DNA of 64,000 nt from Neonectria sp. B-13 (GCA_002682825.1 NOKP01000006.1:1952845-2016844), one strand, 5' to 3'. Numbered from the stretch's first letter, positions 11,871-23,637 are shown. Notes: a model not told the origin generated them from the sequence alone. Translations and numbers: made by a program.

Positions 11871-13536
11871 ATGGTCTCTTTAAACAACCCATTCGTGGAC
11901 GCGGCCGTTGAGCCCGTTGAGCTCTTGTATACTAGTCCATCGAGCACACGCTCGCACCAATTTTCGACATACGAGAAGCTTCATACTCACCTGAGCGGCC
12001 CTAATGACACTGACTATACATGCCTTACCATGTACGCTTCCCCTTGCTTTTCTTGCTGGAAAATACACCCAGCCCGCGGCTGAACAGTTTTCAGATCCAT
12101 TTGCCAGCGACACTCCTGGGCGCCGTTGCAAACCACAAAGGAGATGCTCCAGTGTATCATCTCGCGTTATGACATACACCCGGCCATTTGGGACTTGTCG
12201 TCGTACTTCTACCCTCGCTGCAGGGATTCCGAGGCGGCTTTTTGCATGCCGTACACGCAGTTGATTAGCAACTCTAGGGTTGGTAAGCTCAGCGTTGACG
12301 GTCCACAACAAAGCACAGGTGTACTAACACGGACTTCAGAGATCTTATACACAGTCCGATATCCAGAATTCAAAATCAGCGATAACACGTGGGTGATCCG
12401 ACAGACTGGTATCTACCACCGCTTCGAATCGACAACCCGGCAGAGTCTCTACGTGCTGCTCAATCCCATGCCCAACTCGAAGGCTTACCAACAGGCGAAA
12501 GACTTTCTGCTTCAGAACTCATACAATGAGGTCTATAGCAAGCCCTTTTGGTTGCATCTTGGCCTATTGTCGACATATTTCCCTTCATGGCGGCTGTACG
12601 TCGCTGCTCAGGAGCGCGAGGTCTTAAAGATAGTGGGTAACAAGCAATACAACATCAGCATCGCATAGGCGCAGCTTCGCTGACTGTCTTGCAGAGAAAC
12701 AGGACCATCGCGACAAGCTTCGATCGACCTCCAGAAGTGGGATATGACAACCTTAGCGCACTAGTCAGCCTCGACAATAGCTTCCTTCAGATCCCAACCA
12801 TCCTGACGCATGCCACCGACGTCCTCGACGAGCTGCTAGCTCTCGTACACCATCCGCAAAGCTGGTCACCCTTACTGCCAGCGGATACTACGAAGAAACT
12901 CGCCGCTCAGCTCAAAGCTCATCGCCTCCAATGCGCAGCCTACTCTCGCACGGCGACATACCTACAGCACCGGGCTCAGACGACGGCCCAGCTGCTAGCG
13001 CAGGCGCTGTCGTTCCACGACCAGGCTATAGCGAAGGAGCAGAATGGAACCATGCTGCGATTAAACAAGTCGGTCGTGTCCATCACTACTGTTACTCTAT
13101 TGTACCTACCGGCTTCGTTCGTGAGCGTAAGTCTTCCCACTGATACTTGAGCTCTGTCTGAGAGCACAGCAGCCTGCGCAGATATGATCAGAGACTCTGC
13201 AAAGCGTCATATCTTGACCTCGCCCGCTGACTGCTCCCTCACTACTAGACTTTTTTTGGCATGAGTTTCTTTTCTATGGACACGGACAACAGTCGCATCG
13301 TTGCCACATCCATGATATGGATATATGTGGTCGCCGCCGTGCTGCTGACAGCAGCCACTTTTGCGACCTACTTCTGGCTGCTTCTGCACGATGCGAAGAG
13401 ACCCCAGAGCCATTCATCTGAAGACTGTCGTATACTTTTGGGGCTTTGGAAAGGCGTGTGGCAGGTTGCAAGCCAGGTTGCAAGCAGGAAACGAGTCGGT
13501 CAACCCAAGAAGGAGCTGGCCTTCACAAGCGTATAG
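11871..13536 (+). CDS. CorA-like transporter-domain membrane protein
   Basis: A fungal relative of the CorA/ZntB divalent-cation channels: a large soluble N-terminal region and two C-terminal helices. Proposed exons are 11871-12031, 12095-12282, 12340-12636, 12703-12736, 12769-13126 and 13249-13536 (441 residues). Recognisable pieces are an SICQRHSWAPL block, an RYPEF...WxIRQTGIYHRF block, a DLQ motif before the long helix, and the membrane segment TLLYLPASFVSTFFGMSFF, followed by a second helix, WIYVVAAVLLTAATFATYFW. The channel signature GMN of true CorA is GMS here, so ion transport is not assured. The 32-base intron 12737-12768 is exceptionally short. It is needed to keep the DLQ motif in frame; the alternative is an uninterrupted frame from about 12689 that loses DLQ. 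The stop lies 7 bases from the stop of the facing kinase gene. Confidence 0.75.
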
Positions 13537-13543
13537 TTAAGAA

Positions 13544-16500
13544 CTATTGAAATGAACGTGTACCTGCTTTTGAGAGAGGGCCGAATTTCAGCAATATGAT
13601 ACCCCGGTTCCTGCTCAGCAATCCCGCAACGAAAACATGCTGCTCGTCTCCAGTGCCCACCAGTCTACTTACGAAGATATCGTCGGGAGACAGCTTCGGG
13701 ACTTTCGCGACTGTCTTTATCGGGAAATCCTTGCCGGGCCGTGGCACGGGCATCCATAGCAATTTCAAATCTTGCTTCGGCGACTTTGTCCCCAGTGCAA
13801 ACAGCTCCCTATCATTCGGGTCCATCATAAGACTCCGAACACGGTAGGGCTCAACCCTCTCGCTCGTATTGCGGATCAAATTTTGGTTGCTGAAATTCTG
13901 GATCTGTAACTTCTTCTGGCGCAAAACAACAGCACAGACTGGGAGGTTGTGAAAGGGGATGAATGTCGTGAAGAGGGAAGTGGTATCACTTGTCCCATCG
14001 AAGCCCTTCGTAAAGTGATCAGTATGAGCAAGTCGTCTTGCTTCTCGCGTTAATGAGCTGAACTTACATCTGGTGCTATCAGCAAGGTGGACGGATTCCC
14101 ATCCAAGAGCGACACCAACCTGATTGAGAGCTTATGCTCGGATTTTACGAGCATACATACCTCGTCCATTGCCTTGAACGTCAGGTTATGCAATATTTCC
14201 GCTGGCTGTTTCAGTGGAATGAGTTTCCAGTGCACTGTGGTAGGCGTATGCTCATTGACGCGTTCAACCGGTAGGCCTATCAACGAAGTTTGCCTATGTC
14301 TTGTATCAGCGATTCAAAGGTTCCAAAATGGAGCATTGGGAAGCAGGAAGACGCACATTTTCACGGACCCTACCAGATCCAAGATTTCCGCATAAAATAG
14401 GTCGCATGATCTTTCATTCTCGTTATTTTGCAGCACGCACGCCAACACGTTGCCTTTGGAAATGGCGACCTCGCGGATCCCAGGAAGTGGCAAAGATATC
14501 CGATATCGTGCGGAGAAATCAGCATCATCTTGCTTGCCGTCTGCAAGGTCGAATACGTAGCACTGAATATAAAACGGTTAGTTCCGATTCTGGCATTAAG
14601 ATTTGAGTGCTTAATAGGCCGTGTTCCTTACCTCGAAGTTGCTTTTTGTCGTGGAGGCAACGAGATAATCCTTGGTCAAGCTGATGCTGCCCCAAGTACA
14701 TTCATCTGCTTCTTTGAGAGAGAACTGCGGTCCTGGAAAAGCCTCGGATCCTCCCTCTGCAATGGAGTCCGCTGTGAAGAGAACGAGTTCGATCCTTGTC
14801 CAAAACACGACGACCGTTCCATCTGGAGAAACATCGCAGCCCTCGTAATGCTCGCGGGTGAGTGTTCGCCACATCTCGATCTTGACACTCTCCTCGTGTT
14901 CCTTTCTGTTCATATGATAAGAGCCAGTCAGCCAACTCGTGATGCCCGGCCAAAACTTGAAGATGCAGGTCTTTACCTAGAGAAGGTTTTCTTCCACCAA
15001 TTTTGGGGGCTTGATGAACGGACCCTTTCCGTCCTATTGGGCAGGAGATCCGATGTTTGCAGTTTCACGCAGTGTCGACAAGTTTCAAGTAACTTCTTCT
15101 TCAAGGCCGTTGCCTCCTCTGATCGGGCTTGTACTGCGTGGATCCTAGAGGAGATCTGCGAGCTCTTCAGTTCTCGGTATCTGAAGAATGTACTGGACAA
15201 CATGTCTCGGAATTTCCTTGCAGACCTACGTTCCCTAGGTTCAATTGCGAAGACCCCTACCCGCAGAAAATCCAACAGAGGCTTGAGTATATCCCCCTCC
15301 TTTTTGCTTCGTTCCCTTGCTGCCTTGATGAGGGTGTCGTGCCAAGCTGGAACTGCTGGATTGATTTTGCAGGGAGCGAAGTTTCTGTTCGGTACAAAGA
15401 ACTCGTCGGAGGTGCGGTTTGCACTAGATTGCTCGGAACGTACTGTTGAGTAGGCTTCTATGCCTAAACAGCCGGCTTCGAGATAGGAGAGCAAGTCACT
15501 GATGACGCAGCCTAGAGACCAAACATCGCTCCAGGTACTCATTTTGGGACGAGTTGACATCGCTTCTGGGGCCAGATAGGTGCATTCATAACGGCGGTTG
15601 AGAGTTCCTAGAGGTGTGCGTGTGGCCGCATGTTCTCTGGGCTTGAACCAAGGGTCGACAAGTTTCTCCATCTCAAATTCCGGGGCATCTAGGTTGCTTT
15701 GTCGGACTTTGACACGGGACAGACCAAAATCACTTATCTTCCAGATCAAACCGCCCAGGCCTTTGTTTGGGTCTGGGAAAACGAGAATGTTGTCAGGCTT
15801 GAGGTCCATATGGTAGCAGACCAGTTTCAAGTGCCGGTCCGACGTCGTATCCTCCAACTCCTCGTGCAAAAATACCAGCCCGTCGGCCAGTTCCTTAGCG
15901 CACTGGATCAAATTTGCCCTCGCCTCTGTGCTGCCCCATTGAGGCTGGCCCTTCTTGCCCTCGAAGTACGCTTTAAGGTCGTAATCTGCAAGCGGCATGA
16001 GAAGGCTGTACGTGTCGCCAACCTCGATGCTGCCAAAGCTTTCGACAATGTTTCCACACTTCCTTCTCGTGCTGTTTATGATTTTCTGCAGGGTTCTGCG
16101 CTCTTCCCGGCTTCTCGATTCGTTCTCGGGTGTGGTGGCGAAGTCCCTTTTCGCCAGAGGTGTCGGTTGATACGACACAGAACCATTATCCGGTGCCCAG
16201 TAGCCCGAGGCGATTTCAACTCGGAACACGTCGGCGGAGGAGCCTTCTCCGATCTTCTCCTCTTTCAAGAAGGGAAGACGTTCAAACTCATGACCCTGCA
16301 CGGCTCTATCTTCCCCCTTCGTGAGCATCACGGGGCAAAAGCAAGCCTGGCTCCTGAAGAACCTGTCTACTGAAACACCGTCGCCATCAAAAAGCTCCCT
16401 CAGATATTCGCGTTGCGCTGGGAGTAAAGGAGTGGCGGGATTGACCTCTTGAACCACGAGCTTACGGATGAACAGCTGTGTTGCTGTGGCTGGGCAAGTT

Positions 16501-16775
16501 GCATAAAGCAAGATGGCCAGGAAGGCACGAAGCTCCTTGGCTTGTTGTATTCTCTGGACAAACTCATCTTGGGTGAGTTCGGTCAATTCCATATGTGAAC
16601 CGTCGGGTTGGACGAGGCTCTGGAAGATTTGCAAGAGAATATCGGGGCCCAAGATATCCTCAACGGTTCCCTTGCTGACAAATCGGCGTTCCACATCGTC
16701 TTTCCTGCACAGTTTCGACAGTACCTTCTTTTCGAAGTCTAGGCAAATATCGTTGTATCTGGTGGCATGCTCCAT
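13544..16775 (-). CDS. Serine/threonine kinase with long C-terminal extension
   Basis: Exons 16775-14977, 14905-14632, 14562-14357, 14293-14068 and 14005-13544 give 988 residues. Residues 1-170 are helical with no known domain. The kinase domain spans about 170-560: glycine loop IGEGSSADVF (175-184), a possible ATP-binding Lys in PLAKR near 209, catalytic loop HMDLKPDN (322-329), DFGLSR (349-354), then YLAPEA and SDVWSLGC. All core catalytic residues except a clear VAIK motif are present, so activity is plausible. Residues about 600-988 contain repeated short strands such as CDVSPDGTVVVFW, which resemble WD40/beta-propeller blades, but the fold is not certain. The start MEHATRY was chosen because upstream in-frame sequence looks non-coding. 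No closely matching named kinase family was recognised. Confidence 0.82.
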
Positions 16776-17871
16776 TGTTGAGGCCGCGCTGGGACTTGGA
16801 AGAGATGAGGAGAATGGGAAAGAACTGAGGGAACAGCAGATCCAGAGCCGCCACCAGCACTGCCCTGACCAATTACTCACCACCACGTTGTGATAAGAAA
16901 TCTGGTTGCTGGTGGTGGTATCACACCCAACAAGTGCATGCATCTACGCCGCCCGGCGCCCCATGTCTTAGGTTGGTACTGTCTCAAAGCAAAGAGACAA
17001 AGGCGATGCCTGCGACCGGTTTCAACAAGATATTGGGGTTTCCGGGTCCTAGTACAGTTGTTCTTGAGAAGTTTGGCGTAAATTCTCAATTCAGCTCCTC
17101 ATAATCTCTGTTCTTTCAAGTCTCTGCGCTCTCGTTCCGAGGCGTGTGAGCACAGCACCATGTACAGTATGTACCTTAGTCCTTATCGACAATGTGATTG
17201 TACAGTGTTTATATGCCTATTCGCACTGTACAATCAGGCTCGGCGACTCGGCATGGCCTCGTCCTTGGTTGGAGGTTCCCACAAAGGTAAACTAAGTGTA
17301 AGAGCCTCCAATGCTAGTGAGCCAGAGTTCAAGTTTGAGATCAAGGGTGTGAAGACGATGGTACCTCGTGGGAGGTGCTGCGCAAGGTCTCCCATACGCG
17401 TCAAGTGCTTAGTTATGCCATGAGATAGCTCAGGTACTCGACGTCCTGCGGTGACAACCTAGGAAACAAATCAGAAACCCGTATTCGAATAGAGATAGTT
17501 TCAACTGAAAGGGACAAACGTGTATTCGTAGATTGGTACGGAGTAGTATCCTTGTATTCTTGGGAAGGGATGTGGAAGCCCAAGGGTCCGCCGCATTTGT
17601 GGGGTCGGTTTTGTCACCATTTTACGCGGGGTGAATGCGTCGCGCGCGCGCATCACCAAAAGCGCGTCTCGCGTCAAGCTCTCCACCCACCACTTAAACC
17701 TCCGCCCAGACCCCGAGCCACATTACACTTCAATTCTACATCCACACATCACATCACACACATCTCAACCTAGCCTTTATTAATCATTCTTCACCTCGGT
17801 CTACGAACTACTCCTTGTCTCTGATCGTTTTCACTAGTCTTTTTTCTGAACCATTGCGACGAGCAATAGCA
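16776..17871. other. Divergent intergenic region upstream of MRC1
   Basis: About 1.1 kb shared by the kinase and MRC1 promoters, with no recognisable gene. The MRC1-proximal end is rich in CGCG and is annotated separately. Confidence 0.5.
17396..17670 (+). promoter_or_regulatory. ACGCGT and CGCG cluster in the MRC1 promoter
   Basis: One perfect ACGCGT (17396-17401) is followed at about 17620-17670 by several CGCG cores. ACGCGT is the MluI cell-cycle box bound by MBF (Mbp1/Swi6 or Cdc10 type) at G1/S genes. Yeast MRC1 and its relatives peak at G1/S, so the position is sensible. Function here is inferred from motif and neighbour only. Confidence 0.35.
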
Positions 17872-20800
17872 ATGTCTTCCACACGCTCCTCATCCCCCGT
17901 GTCGGGTGGTTCTCCTGAGCTAATGACACCGGGATCCAAGACCAGAGCCCTACTTGCAACCGTCGAAAGCAGCGACGACGAGGCTTCTCCCTCGACCATC
18001 ATCACAAAGAACCAGGCAGCCCAACCAACACAATCAAAACCTCGCAACATTGGCTTACCACGACTACCCACACACGACACCGAGTCAGACGAGTCCGATG
18101 AGGATATCAGGCCAAGGGGACGACTCGCGGCCGGGATGCTGGGCATTACCCGACCACAAGAATCAACAGAGATCAACCCTTCAGAAACCGCCCGGGATCG
18201 AGTCAATAAAATGTTTGCCCGTGAGCAGGAGGCTGAGAAGACGGGCGACGTCGAGATGGCAGACGCGGAAGACGAGGATAACAATCTCCCTGTCGCGCCT
18301 CGAAGGCTGAAGCGCAAGATCATCGAAGCACCCACAACCGATAACGCTGCACGTGCAACTAAATCCCCTAGCCCAGGGCTTTTCGTTTCTTCTCCCGCTC
18401 GTCCTTCCCCTTCAAAATCTGCCCATCATGGCTCCGACTCTGAAGATGACCTTCCAGCTCTCAAGTCGGATCGAATTGAAGCTCTCGTTAAGCGCACACG
18501 CCAAGAACGCAGGGCTCGGGAAGCTGCCGAGGAGGCCCTAGATGCAGAAAGGCAGGCTCAGCAAGAAAAGCTTGCATCCGAACTTGAGCAGCTGGCATCC
18601 GACGACAACGACTCCGGTATCACAGATGACGAGGGTGGTCGGAAACTTACCCAGGGTCCTCGACCGTCAGCCCGCAAGGCGAGCAAGAAAGCCATCGAGG
18701 AAATGAACCGAGAAACCCAAAGGATGGCAAGGAACATGCAGCTTGCCCACCAAGCAAAGACACGAAAGAAGATCACCAAGAACAGCCTGTTTGAGCGCTT
18801 CAATTTCCGACCTGCCGGCGAGCCGGAGCCAAAGGTCTCGAGCTCAAGCCGACCCGCGAGCCCTCACTCAGATGTGGAGATGAGAGATTCCGACACACCA
18901 CCAAGCTCTCCCCCACTTGAGAAGAAGCCCGCCGCGCCAGAGCCTGAGAATGAGGAAGCGGGTCTGCCAAGTGTAGACGAGTTGACCTCATCCGCGAAGC
19001 TGCGTCTCGACAAAGGCAAAGGCAAGGCTGTTGATGTTGCAGAGCAACCTCCCAAATCACCCCCTAAGACCAAGCGTCAGGTTCGCATCAAGCTGCCTCG
19101 CGTGCAGGCAAATGTCACCATGCTCGACTCCGATGACGAGCTGGAGATTACTACGACAACCAAGGACAAAGTCAAAGCTGTCTTCGACAGCATCCCATCC
19201 AGGAAGGCACAGGAGTCTCACTCTTTGCAGGCTCTGCGAGCACTTGCCCAGGTGAGGTCTCCCGGCAAGGAGACCCGACGACGGGACGACAACCGCGGAA
19301 TGACGGTCGGACAGCTCCAGGCTTCTCTCTATCAAAAGGCCAGACAACAGGCTAAGCTAGAGCGCGATCGCCGACTTGAGATGCTCAAGGCTCAAGGAAT
19401 CGTGATCCAAACTTCAGAGGAACGCGAGCGTCAGATGCAGGAGGTCGAAGATATCGTCGCCAAGGCACGGGACGAGGCCCAGAAGCTCATGCACCAAGAG
19501 CGAGAGGAAGTGAAGAAGGAGAGGCTGGAAAGCGGAGAAGTTGACCCCTTGGCCTGGGATGACAGCGACGACGAGGAGTACCATGCCTCCGCCGACGAGG
19601 CTGATGCTGAAGCGTCTGCCATCGAGTTGTCTGGTTCCGAAGAAGAGGATGACGAGGATGACGAGGCTGGTGGCAACCCAATGTTCGAGGACGAGGCCGA
19701 GGACGCTGAATCCCAGGCATTTGTTGAAGATGTCGAGGACAAGAGTCTCGTAGCCAGTCAAGACGTGGACGAAGACGTCGAGGACCTGCCAGTTCCGAGC
19801 AAGCGACGCGCGCGGAAGCACATCACCATCCTCTCCGATGATGAGGATGAGAATGAGAACGTGAACAGTGTCGAGGCTACGCCGAAGCCAAAGGCTACGT
19901 ACAAGTCACCCACCGTTCCCAGTACTCAGTCTCCTGTCGCCCCCACCTCGGTATTGCGATCAGCAAAGAAGACCTTCATCCCAGGACTGCCTGTCACTGG
20001 ACCGGCCGGCCTCGGTCTCACTCAGATCTTTGCCGGTACCATGGACGACAGCCAAATGGGCCCTGCCAGCGGCCCGACGCAGTCCATGATGCCAGACTTT
20101 GATAATTTCCCCGACTCGAATTTCTCAGCGACCATGGACGAGCCCGAAGACATGATCGTGGACAGCCAGAAGGACGACACCCAGAAGGTTACCCAGGGAA
20201 TCCAGCTCAACTTCTCCCAGTCGCAAATGCGAGGCCTCGACAGCCTCCTGCGCGAGGAATCGAGCACTCAGCTTTCCGATTTGATTGAACTTTCGCAAGA
20301 CGGCGGGTTCCAGGAGCACACCCCTCTCGCGAACAGGTTCATCGAACCTCCCGTTTCTACTGTTGAGACAGTTCTCGTTGGCCATCACGAAGCTGCTGGC
20401 CAAACCTCGCCTCTCGTTCGCCGAGGACGGCTCAGACGGAAAATGGACACAGCTTCGCGGGTTGAGGAGACCCCTGAGCCAACCGGCACAGAGAAGCCTG
20501 AGACAATCTTCAACGTCTTGAACGAGGGTGCCAAGAAGGAGAAGAAGCGCCAACTCCAGGAAGACTTTGACCGGAAAAAGAGCAAGGCGAAGGACATGAT
20601 TCAGGAGCAGGCCGAGGAGTCTGAGGATGAATACGCTGGCCTAGGCGGTGCCGATGGCGAGGACAGTGACAACGAGTCCATTGCCTCCGTAAAGGAGATG
20701 ATCGACGATGCTGCTGGAAACAATGTCGACGAGGCCAAGCTGGCAGCATTCTATGCGTAAGTCGATTCTTACCTTACATAAGAGCAAGAGCTAACATTCA

Positions 20801-21800
20801 CAGGGACCGTGAGCGCGCAGAGGATGAGAAGCAAGTTGAGAAGCTTTTCAAGGACATCACAACCGGAATGCTGCGACGCAAGCGCGGGGCCAACTACGAC
20901 CTCTCTGACTCTGATGACGACGGTGAGGCCCGACGACGCATGAAGCGTCGTCAGTTCGCCAAAATGCAGAAGGCTCTTTTCTCGGATGAGCGCGTCAAGA
21001 AGATTGCCGAGAACCCCGGCAACCAAGCGTTCCTGCGAACCATTGAAGACCACGGCAGTGACGATGAGACGGACTTCCTCGATGCCATCGACCAGCCCAT
21101 GGAGGAGTCGCAGCAGTCCCAATCCCAGGACGACGAAAGCGCAAAGGCGCAAACCATCCCAGACAGCCAGCCGCGCAAGCCGCTTGGCTCTGCGGGAGAC
21201 AACAGGCCATCTGCCCAGCTGCGGAGGACCAAGGATGGCAAGAAGCCATCCAACATTGGCGAGGTCCGCGAGACTCTCTCCAACCTGCTGGAGGAAACCC
21301 ATGGCGCCGTTGTCCCTGCCACCGAACCTGGGTCCGACAGTGAGGACGAAGGCCAACAGTCGCCAACCCGCAGCGACAAGGAGAACCACGAGCCGAACTC
21401 TCGCCGCGGCCGTGTTGCCGTCGTTGACCGTATCAGCCTCAAGCGCAACAACTCGTCTACCTTGTCGGCATCCGCCCGCCTCGCCTTCGCTGCCGCGTCG
21501 GCATCCACTTTCAAGGTCCCGGCGCTTCTTCGTCGCGCGACCACCAACTCGATAATGTCGGGTTCCTCCTCATCCACGACGAACTCTGGGGTATCGACGC
21601 CGACGAGCGGGTTTGGTGATGAGCCCAAAATCAAGAAGAGCTCAGGCAAGAAGAGTGGCGTGAACGCCTTCGCACGAGATAGCGAGAGGAGGGCGCGCCT
21701 AGAGCAGAGCGAACGGAGGAGAGAGGAGAGAAAGGTCAAGGGAGCGGAAAGGAGAATTGGTGTTGTAGGCGGATTATTGGGCAAGGGAACGTTTGAGTAA
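17872..21800 (+). CDS. MRC1: Mrc1/claspin DNA replication checkpoint mediator
   Basis: Couples stalled forks to Rad53/Cds1 activation and travels with the replisome. Two exons (17872-20756, 20804-21800) give 1293 residues. An Asp/Ser-rich disordered N-terminus carries acidic and basic clusters. Residues about 485-560 form a charged coiled coil. An SQ/TQ cluster lies at about 610-815 (SQ or TQ in ESQAF, ASQDV, STQSP, LTQIF, DSQMG, PTQSM, FSQSQ, STQLS, LSQDG), the expected substrate of Mec1/ATR-type kinases. The MRC1-like domain starts near residue 895 and crosses the intron, with VDEAKLAAFYA, LFKDITTGMLRRKRG and RRQFAKMQKALFSDER. The ATG at 17872 is preferred over upstream non-ATG codons. The promoter has a possible MBF site. 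Confidence 0.93.
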
Positions 21801-22231
21801 AAGCTGCATATGGACGGACGGTGTTTGGGAATCTTATCAGGAAAGGGATTGGGTTTGGGTCTTTGAATTAGCAAGGCGTTGACGGTTTGGTCACGACAAG
21901 AAGGGATACCTGTTTTGATTTATGTTCAAACAGCAGAAGCGTATCATTTAGTCTTAGGTTTGCTCTGATAGCAACTCATACGAATCATTGTTAACCAACC
22001 AAGCAAGTCTTAACTGAGTAAAGTGAGCTAACCCCGTGAAGAGACTATAGAACTCGATAGCTTGAAGTCGTCGACCTTACTTTAGCTCTTACGCAACCAA
22101 TGTCAGTGCGCCCCACCAAGGATCCACAACTTAGGTATATCCACTGCAATTGGCAAAATGAGGCCATCTCGGGTAGCCGATCCACACCCACTCACTCACA
22201 TTACTCTTGGAGGTCATGGAGTCCAATAGGC
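21801..22231. other. MRC1 3' region
   Basis: About 430 bases between the MRC1 stop and the tRNA cluster, with no gene recognised. Confidence 0.5.
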
Positions 22232-22236
22232 AAAAA
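22232..22236 (-). terminator. Pol III T-tract after the first tRNA-Val
   Basis: Five A on the plus strand, read as TTTTT on the minus strand, start a few bases past the 3' end of the tRNA at 22240-22313. This is the normal RNA polymerase III stop. Confidence 0.75.
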
Positions 22237-22239
22237 GAG

Positions 22240-22313
22240 TGATTCCGCCCGGGCTCGAACCGGGGACCTTCTCGGTGTTAACGAGATGCCATAACCAGCT
22301 AGACCACGGAACC
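22240..22313 (-). tRNA. tRNA-Val (AAC)
   Basis: The reverse complement starts GGTTCCGTGG and folds as a full cloverleaf. Acceptor GGTTCCG pairs with CGGAATC, with discriminator A. The anticodon stem TCTCG/CGAGA encloses the loop TTAACAC with anticodon AAC (valine). The T stem is CCCGG/CCGGG with loop TTCGAGC. There is no intron. Internal A and B boxes are intact (the B box is GGTTCGAGCCC). CCA is not encoded, as usual in eukaryotes. Confidence 0.97.
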
Positions 22314-22352
22314 GAAAGCTGTGTGTGTTGGTGTTGTGTCCCAGAGGGGACG

Positions 22353-22426
22353 TGATTCCGCCCGGGCTTGAACCGGGGACCTTCTCGGTGTTAACGAGAT
22401 GCCATAACCAACTAGACCACGGAACC
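22353..22426 (-). tRNA. tRNA-Val (AAC), variant copy
   Basis: Same cloverleaf and AAC anticodon as its two neighbours, with two base changes: one in the D loop (AGTTGG for AGCTGG) and one in the T loop (TTCAAGC for TTCGAGC, which is a standard T-loop form). Unlike the flanking copies, it has no run of four or more T on the minus strand between its 3' end and the next tRNA 39 bases away. It could therefore be read through into the copy at 22240. Confidence 0.96.
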
Positions 22427-22611
22427 TAAGCTTGCTTTGGATGATGGAAACCGGTGGGCCGTATGTGCCTCATGTGGTCACAGTGCTGTTATCGCGGTGA
22501 AGAGCAAAAAACATGAGGAGAAAAGCGGAGCTTCTAGTCCTCTTTTGCCCTAAACGCCGCGACTTGTGGACGGAGCGTCTAAGTGGTGATGGTGTTTTGA
22601 TGCACAACGGC

Positions 22612-22616
22612 AAAAA
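22612..22616 (-). terminator. Pol III T-tract after the third tRNA-Val
   Basis: Five A on the plus strand, TTTTT on the minus strand, just past the 3' end of the tRNA at 22619-22692. Confidence 0.75.
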
Positions 22617-22618
22617 TG

Positions 22619-22692
22619 TGATTCCGCCCGGGCTCGAACCGGGGACCTTCTCGGTGTTAACGAGATGCCATAACCAGCTAGACCACGGAACC
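22619..22692 (-). tRNA. tRNA-Val (AAC)
   Basis: Identical by eye over its 74 bases to the copy at 22240-22313, including anticodon AAC, D loop and T loop. It has its own T-tract. Three copies in 450 bases indicate local duplication of a major valine tRNA, the expected decoder of GUC/GUU codons after A34-to-inosine editing. Confidence 0.97.
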
Positions 22693-23637
22693 AGCTGTTT
22701 TGTTGCAGATCGGTGCCGTTATTGAGGTTTATATACGCTAAGAGAACTTGGTTCTTGTGATTCTCTGTCATGAACGTCTTCGCGACGCTGGTTCTAGTCG
22801 TGAACTCGAACGAGCCCAGCTTTTCAGTTACGATCACGCGTTGGGCGATTCACATGAAAAACGAATCTACTTTCGAGACCGCAGTATTGAAAGTCTAGAC
22901 ATGCTCGTTCCCACTCGCTTTTCCGTGTTCAGCTCAGCTCGGTTTTAAAAAAATCACGACCATTGCTATGTGAATCAAAACACAGCGGAAACAAGACATC
23001 TCTGTGTGAACGAATATGAGAAGACAACAGAACTTCGCCTCGATCAGACTCCGAACGTACTTATGACAAAAAGGCCATGCTTCTTGCCCACGAGTCGTTG
23101 GCATGCCACGTGAATGGATGTTGTGTTGCCCATCATTTACCATGTACAGCAAACTCGGCCAAATACCCGGTAGTTGGTAGAAAGCGGCTTCCCCCCTGAA
23201 ATGCTAAACTCTGTACGCCCTGTCGCTACATAGGTACGTAGGAAACTATGTTCCCTCAATTCACATCAACACAAATATCATAACATGTATGGAGAGTGGG
23301 TGGGGTATTATCAGATGGAGAGCAGTTATCACTCTTCTTCTTCCTTTAATTCTTGATACCGCTTTTCCCTTTCCCCCTCCTTCTCTTGTTATTCCTGCTG
23401 ATGGCTCGTCTCGTAGTGACAACTACAACCCGTCTTACGGAACTCAACAACATCATAAGCTCCGCAATCCCGCATCTCCGCATCTCCGCAAGTCAAGTCG
23501 AGTACAAGACGGCCTCGTCGTGCCAAGAACATGGTGCTGAGAACATTGTTGCCTTCATTAATCGACAAAAACGAGTTACACTATCATATCAAATATATCG
23601 GACGCTCTTCATTCAGGCTCTGTGTTCAGCCCTCATC
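22693..23637. other. Intergenic region between tRNA cluster and NmrA-like gene
   Basis: About 940 bases with no recognisable gene. The reading frame of the next gene is open upstream of its ATG but looks non-coding there. Confidence 0.5.

Noticed and set aside
14428..15453. 341-codon plus-strand frame over the kinase gene
   Set aside because: The minus strand encodes kinase motifs here; the plus frame has no recognisable content and runs over kinase splice sites.
20951..21874. 307-codon minus-strand frame over MRC1 exon 2
   Set aside because: Ser/Arg/Leu-rich complement of the MRC1 coding sequence; MRC1 itself is supported by domain and splicing.
23353..23637. N-terminal extension of the NmrA-like protein
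   Set aside because: The upstream in-frame codons give a Leu-rich then unstructured stretch ahead of a complete Rossmann fold. The ATG at 23638 fits the family start.
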